Of a stretch of 8,546 nt of DNA, positions 6,349-8,546 are shown piece by piece. The translations under genes and the position numbers were made by a program. The stretch lies in NCBI GenBank assembly GCA_938049325.1, contig CALICC010000306.1, forward strand, positions 1 to 8,546, read 5' to 3'. How positions within the stretch are numbered: position 1 is the stretch's first letter; every line of letters starts with the position of its first letter. The notes under the pieces are model-generated. The model did not search any database. It had not been told where the DNA came from and saw only the letters and a list, made by a program, of their open reading frames with translations. Source of the stretch: an uncultured Ilumatobacter sp. Its GTDB lineage: Bacteria; Actinomycetota; Acidimicrobiia; Acidimicrobiales; Ilumatobacteraceae.

Positions 6349-6402
6349 CCGTCTGTCGGCCGCGGCGGCATGCGGGGCGGTCGCCAGGTCGGCGACAGAC
6401 GG
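6349..6402. repeat. 10-bp perfect inverted repeat forming a long hairpin
   Basis: CCGTCTGTCG (6349-6358) and CGACAGACGG (6393-6402) are exact reverse complements 34 nt apart. Allowing one bulged G, three further pairs (CCG with CGG) extend the stem, and the GC-rich loop can fold further. There is no T-tract after it, so it is not a standard intrinsic terminator. Confidence 0.55.
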
Positions 6403-6587
6403 TCTCGGCGCATGGTGAATCGAGCGCGATGGCAACGTCGGCAGCATGGCTGGAGCGCAGCGTGGTCTCCGATGCGGCTGACGGTGAGGAGACTTCGTAT
6501 CGGCGCCTGCAGGCCGCTGCGTGTGCGTGCGAGATGTCGATTGTGCGGTGTCCGAGCCGTTTGCGTCTTCCTGAGCTTCTCGACTGG

Positions 6588-6615
6588 GACGCCGATAATC
6601 TTCGTTATGTCAATT
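6588..6615 (+). other. dif: dif-like XerC/XerD recombination site
   Basis: The site has two 11-bp arms around a 6-bp spacer: GACGCCGATAA, TCTTCG, TTATGTCAATT. The actinobacterial dif pattern as I recall it is TTSRCCGATAA, TVNACA, TTATGTCAAGT. The conserved cores CCGATAAT and TTATGTCAA match exactly, with about 5 mismatches in 28, two of them in the variable spacer. XerC and XerD resolve chromosome dimers at dif in the terminus, so if this is the chromosomal site the window lies at the replication terminus. It could instead be a secondary site used by an integrated element. No xerC or xerD gene is in the window. Confidence 0.65.
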
Positions 6616-6641
6616 AGCCGTTACCAAACGGACATATCGAG

Positions 6642-6770
6642 TTGAGGTTGAGTTTGACCCCTTCGCCTCTCTCGGTGGGTCATTAAACACAGGAAAGTCG
6701 AAAGATTCTGAGCCATGACTGGCGTTCGATGAGTGTTCACCGTAGTCTCAACCTCAAGTTGAGATTTGAG
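6642..6770. promoter_or_regulatory. Cluster of TTGAG/CTCAA half-sites upstream of the hydrolase
   Basis: TTGAG occurs at 6642, 6648, 6759 and 6766, and CTCAA at 6747 and 6753. An 11-bp inverted pair, TTGAGGTTGAG (6642-6652) and CTCAACCTCAA (6747-6757), encloses 94 bp. The half-sites are spaced 6-7 bp apart within each group, like a multi-site operator. The right group ends 50 bp before the hydrolase start codon. Confidence 0.45.
6746..6764. promoter_or_regulatory. Perfect 7-bp inverted repeat TCTCAAC-N5-GTTGAGA
   Basis: The arms at 6746-6752 and 6758-6764 are exact complements around CTCAA. This is either a candidate operator or a leader-RNA hairpin for the hydrolase gene, 56 bp before its ATG. 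Confidence 0.5.
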
Positions 6771-6820
6771 TAGCCGGACGGCTGCGACGACATCTTGTCC
6801 ATGCAGGAGGACTCACACCG

Positions 6821-8546
6821 ATGAACGCTCGACGCCGAACTCACGGCCGTGCCACCAAACGAGGAATGCTCGGACGCGCAGCGCGTGGTTCGTTGATCGC
6901 AACCATGGCCGTCGGGTCGGTCTCCGTCACGGCGGGTGCAGCACCTGATGGTCCGGTGCCGGTTGCCGGCGCCTCGTCAGCGCTTTCCCAAGGAGCCCAG
7001 GGCTCCAGTGTGAAGGCACTCCAGCAAGCGCTGATCAATGCAGGCATTCCAGTGGCCGGTGGTGCTGACGGAGTGTTCGGTCCTGCGACCAAGGGTGCGA
7101 TCATCGCGTTCCAGCAGGCTCGTGGATTGGCGATCACCGGCTCCGTCGACCAGGCAACTGCCGACGCGTTGGGCATCACCCTCTCGACCGCGTCGACCGG
7201 GGTGACCAACACGTCCGGTTCGACGAGCGGCGGCCTTCAGGAAGGTTCCCAAGGTGAGGCCGTCAAGGAACTCCAGCGCAAGTTGCTCGACTTCGGTGTC
7301 TACCTCGCCACTGGCGCCAACGGCACGTGGGGCTCGAGCACCACACGCGGTCTGCGTCAGTTTCAGCGCTGGAACGGGCTGACCGTGACCGGCACGCTCA
7401 ACACGGCGACGACGAACCGGCTCGGGCTTGGCACGACCACCACTTCGACGACCACCACCACCACTACCACCACCTCCCCCAGCTCCAACCCGTACGTCGG
7501 GCTGAAGCAAGGTTCGAGTGGCACACTCGTCAAGGACCTCCAGCAGGCGCTGCAGGCAACCGGACTCGTGGTGCGCGGTGGCGCTGACGGTCAATTCGGA
7601 CCCGGAACAGCGAATGCGCTCCGAGCGTTCCAAGGCTTCAACGGACTCACCAAGAACGGCGTGGTTTCTCAGCGAGCAGCCGAACTCCTGAAACTCGGGA
7701 CCGGTGCAGCGACCCCTCCCCCAGCGGTCGCCAGTCCGTACCTCGGGCTGAAGGTCGGCTCAACGGGCCCGCGGGTCCGTGACGTGCAGCAAGCGCTCAT
7801 GGCAGCCGGCGTCAGCGTGCGTGGTGGCGCCGACGGGGCATTCGGACTCGTGACCAAGGCAGCACTCACCTCGTACCAGAAGGCAACGGGGATCACCGCT
7901 GACGGCACGGTCAATCAGGCGACGATCACCAAGCTCGGTCTCGGCAGCTCCAGCGGGCCCGCTCCGTTCGCCCCGAGCTCCCAGACGAACTCCACCACCA
8001 CGACGTCGAGCAATCCCTACGTCGGCTTGAAGGTTGGCTCGATCGGTCCGCTCGTGAAGGAACTCCAGCAGGCATTGCAGAGCACCGGACTGGTCATTCG
8101 CGGTGGCGCCGACGGAGTCTTTGGCACCTCGACGGCAACCTCGTTGAAGTTCTTCCAGCGGGTCAACGGCATCAACCAGACCGGGGTCGTGACCGAACGC
8201 GGCGCCAACCTGCTCGCGCTCGGTACCGGCACGGTGCAGGGAACCAGCAACCCGAACTCAGGTGGCAGCATCAAGCTCGACCACTTCCCCGTGCAGGGCC
8301 AGTGCGCCTTCGGTGACACGTGGGGCGCACCGCGAGGCGGAGGGCGCACGCATGTTGGTGTCGACATCATCGCCGCAGAAGGAAAGCTGCTCTACGCCGT
8401 CGTCGACGGTGAAGTCTCGAAGCTCTACTGGGACCAGCCCGGAGCACTGGCCGGCAACGGACTTCGCATCGAGCAGCCGAACGGTACGTACTTCACCTAC
8501 CTACACCTCCTCAGCTTCGCTCCTGGCATCAAGGTCGGCACCCAGG
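6821..8546 (+). CDS. Secreted M23 metallopeptidase with five peptidoglycan-binding domains (partial, C-terminus beyond right edge)
   Basis: Open from ATG 6821 to the edge (575 codons); AGGAGG at 6805-6810 lies 10 nt upstream. The N-terminus is very basic (MNARRRTHGRATKRG), followed by a hydrophobic stretch and a TAGA/AP cleavage region near residue 40. TKRGMLGR resembles a Tat signal with Lys-Arg in place of Arg-Arg, so Sec or Tat export is open. Five PG_binding_1 domains lie at about 53-119, 137-204, 226-293, 307-374 and 400-468, each with G-S-x-G-xx-V-x-x-LQ-x-x-L and the GGADGxFG...AFQ core. Thr/Ser-rich linkers separate them. From about 485 an M23 (LytM/LysM-type) endopeptidase begins: HVGVD supplies zinc ligands His511 and Asp515, and YLHL contains His562. 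The HxH motif expected further on is past the window end. It probably cleaves peptide cross-links in the cell wall. Confidence 0.93.
   Translation, partial: MNARRRTHGRATKRGMLGRAARGSLIATMAVGSVSVTAGAAPDGPVPVAGASSALSQGAQGSSVKALQQALINAGIPVAGGADGVFGPATKGAIIAFQQARGLAITGSVDQATADALGITLSTASTGVTNTSGSTSGGLQEGSQGEAVKELQRKLLDFGVYLATGANGTWGSSTTRGLRQFQRWNGLTVTGTLNTATTNRLGLGTTTTSTTTTTTTTTSPSSNPYVGLKQGSSGTLVKDLQQALQATGLVVRGGADGQFGPGTANALRAFQGFNGLTKNGVVSQRAAELLKLGTGAATPPPAVASPYLGLKVGSTGPRVRDVQQALMAAGVSVRGGADGAFGLVTKAALTSYQKATGITADGTVNQATITKLGLGSSSGPAPFAPSSQTNSTTTTSSNPYVGLKVGSIGPLVKELQQALQSTGLVIRGGADGVFGTSTATSLKFFQRVNGINQTGVVTERGANLLALGTGTVQGTSNPNSGGSIKLDHFPVQGQCAFGDTWGAPRGGGRTHVGVDIIAAEGKLLYAVVDGEVSKLYWDQPGALAGNGLRIEQPNGTYFTYLHLLSFAPGIKVGTQ
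6977..8224 (+). repeat. Five tandem peptidoglycan-binding repeats
   Basis: Repeats of about 67 codons, spaced 75-100 codons apart, all within the hydrolase. Repeats 3 and 5 are the closest at DNA level, sharing long near-identical stretches around CTCCAGCAGGC and CGCGGTGGCG. This suggests a more recent duplication than for repeats 1 and 2. Repeat 2 is the most divergent, with TGANGTWG replacing GGADGxFG. Confidence 0.85.
7433..7477 (+). repeat. ACC-rich trinucleotide tract coding a poly-Thr linker
   Basis: The tract encodes residues 205-219 of the hydrolase, almost all Thr with one Ser, mostly by ACC codons in runs. It joins the second and third peptidoglycan-binding domains. A shorter Thr/Ser stretch at 391-397 does the same between the fourth and fifth. 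In-frame length variation by slippage is possible. Confidence 0.7.

Larger units (their letters stand above)
6293..6820. other. Gene-poor region between the zinc-ribbon and hydrolase genes
   Basis: No convincing protein gene was found on either strand in these 528 bp. The left part (6293-6587) contains a large inverted repeat and a doubtful 62-codon frame (6429-6617). The middle holds the dif-like site. The right part (6616-6820) is AT-richer and should contain the hydrolase promoter and leader, with clustered TTGAG/CTCAA motifs. I could not pick a convincing -35/-10 pair: TTGACC at 6654-6659 has no matching -10 at 16-19 nt. No tRNA or known riboswitch pattern was seen. Confidence 0.6.

Noticed and set aside
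6591..6598. GCCGATAA resembles the -10 box of WhiG/sigma28 promoters
   Set aside because: No TAAA -35 element lies about 15 bp upstream, and the sequence is fully explained as the left arm of the dif-like site.
6429..6617. Possible 62-residue gene (MATSAAWLERS...LRYVN) with GGTGA 10 nt upstream
   Set aside because: No recognisable family, weaker third-position GC than its neighbours, and its last ten codons coincide with the dif-like site. I consider it a chance frame but cannot exclude a small gene.
6631..6636. GACATA as an inverted half of a second Xer arm (TATGTC at 6606-6611)
   Set aside because: Only six bases match and there is no partner arm at 6-bp spacing. It may be chance in an AT-rich stretch.
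6293..6820. c-di-AMP riboswitch, which often precedes cell-wall hydrolase genes in actinobacteria
   Set aside because: The conserved motifs I know for that class are not visible in the leader.
6977..7633. Minus-strand reading frame of 218 codons
   Set aside because: It is the antisense of the peptidoglycan-binding repeats and has a Gly/Arg-rich composition typical of shadow frames.
7433..8000. Regular repeats suggestive of a CRISPR array
   Set aside because: They are coding repeats in one open frame (Thr linker and peptidoglycan-binding domains), with no constant-length spacers.

Overview
The window looks like chromosomal DNA from a high-GC actinobacterium. It carries a WhiB-family regulator, a secreted repeat protein built on the neocarzinostatin fold, strong C/G preference at third codon positions, and a peptidoglycan hydrolase with Thr-rich linkers. 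A dif-like site that fits the actinobacterial pattern points the same way. The Thr-linker hydrolase style makes me think of Acidimicrobiia (Ilumatobacter-like), but that is an inference and not shown by the sequence. Both ends of the window cut through large secreted-protein genes.

Left half, minus strand, read right to left. A PLP-dependent threonine aldolase-type enzyme (4329-3259) is followed by a 143-bp gap holding a good sigma70-type promoter and a small hairpin. A WhiB-family Fe-S regulator (3115-2813) comes next, and then a ribokinase-type PfkB sugar kinase (about 2811-1924). The kinase begins one base after the whiB stop codon but has no ATG, GTG or TTG in the available start interval; an ATC is the best candidate. 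After a 97-bp gap, a large secreted protein starts at 1826 and runs off the left edge. It has a signal peptide and five tandem domains with the neocarzinostatin (enediyne apoprotein) disulfide pattern.

Middle, plus strand. A divergent 155-bp region leads into a class I SAM methyltransferase (4485-5246). Six bases later and in the same reading frame comes a uracil-DNA-glycosylase-superfamily protein with four Cys spaced as in the Fe-S family 4 enzymes (5253-5837). Then follows a small protein with a C2-C2 zinc ribbon and a helical C-terminus (5903-6292), bracketed by a 13-bp direct repeat.

Right part. A gene-poor stretch of about 530 bp (6293-6820) holds several non-coding signals. These are a 10-bp perfect inverted repeat able to form a large hairpin, a 28-bp site that closely resembles actinobacterial dif (XerC/XerD site, 6588-6615), and a cluster of TTGAG/CTCAA half-sites including a perfect 7-bp-arm palindrome. 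Downstream is a secreted cell-wall hydrolase with five peptidoglycan-binding domains and an M23 metallopeptidase domain (6821 to the right edge).

No mobile element, CRISPR array, rRNA or tRNA was found. The genes look mostly like independent housekeeping or accessory units and not one pathway. The points most worth following are the tandem neocarzinostatin-fold protein, the dif-like locus with its surrounding repeats, and the start codon of the kinase.
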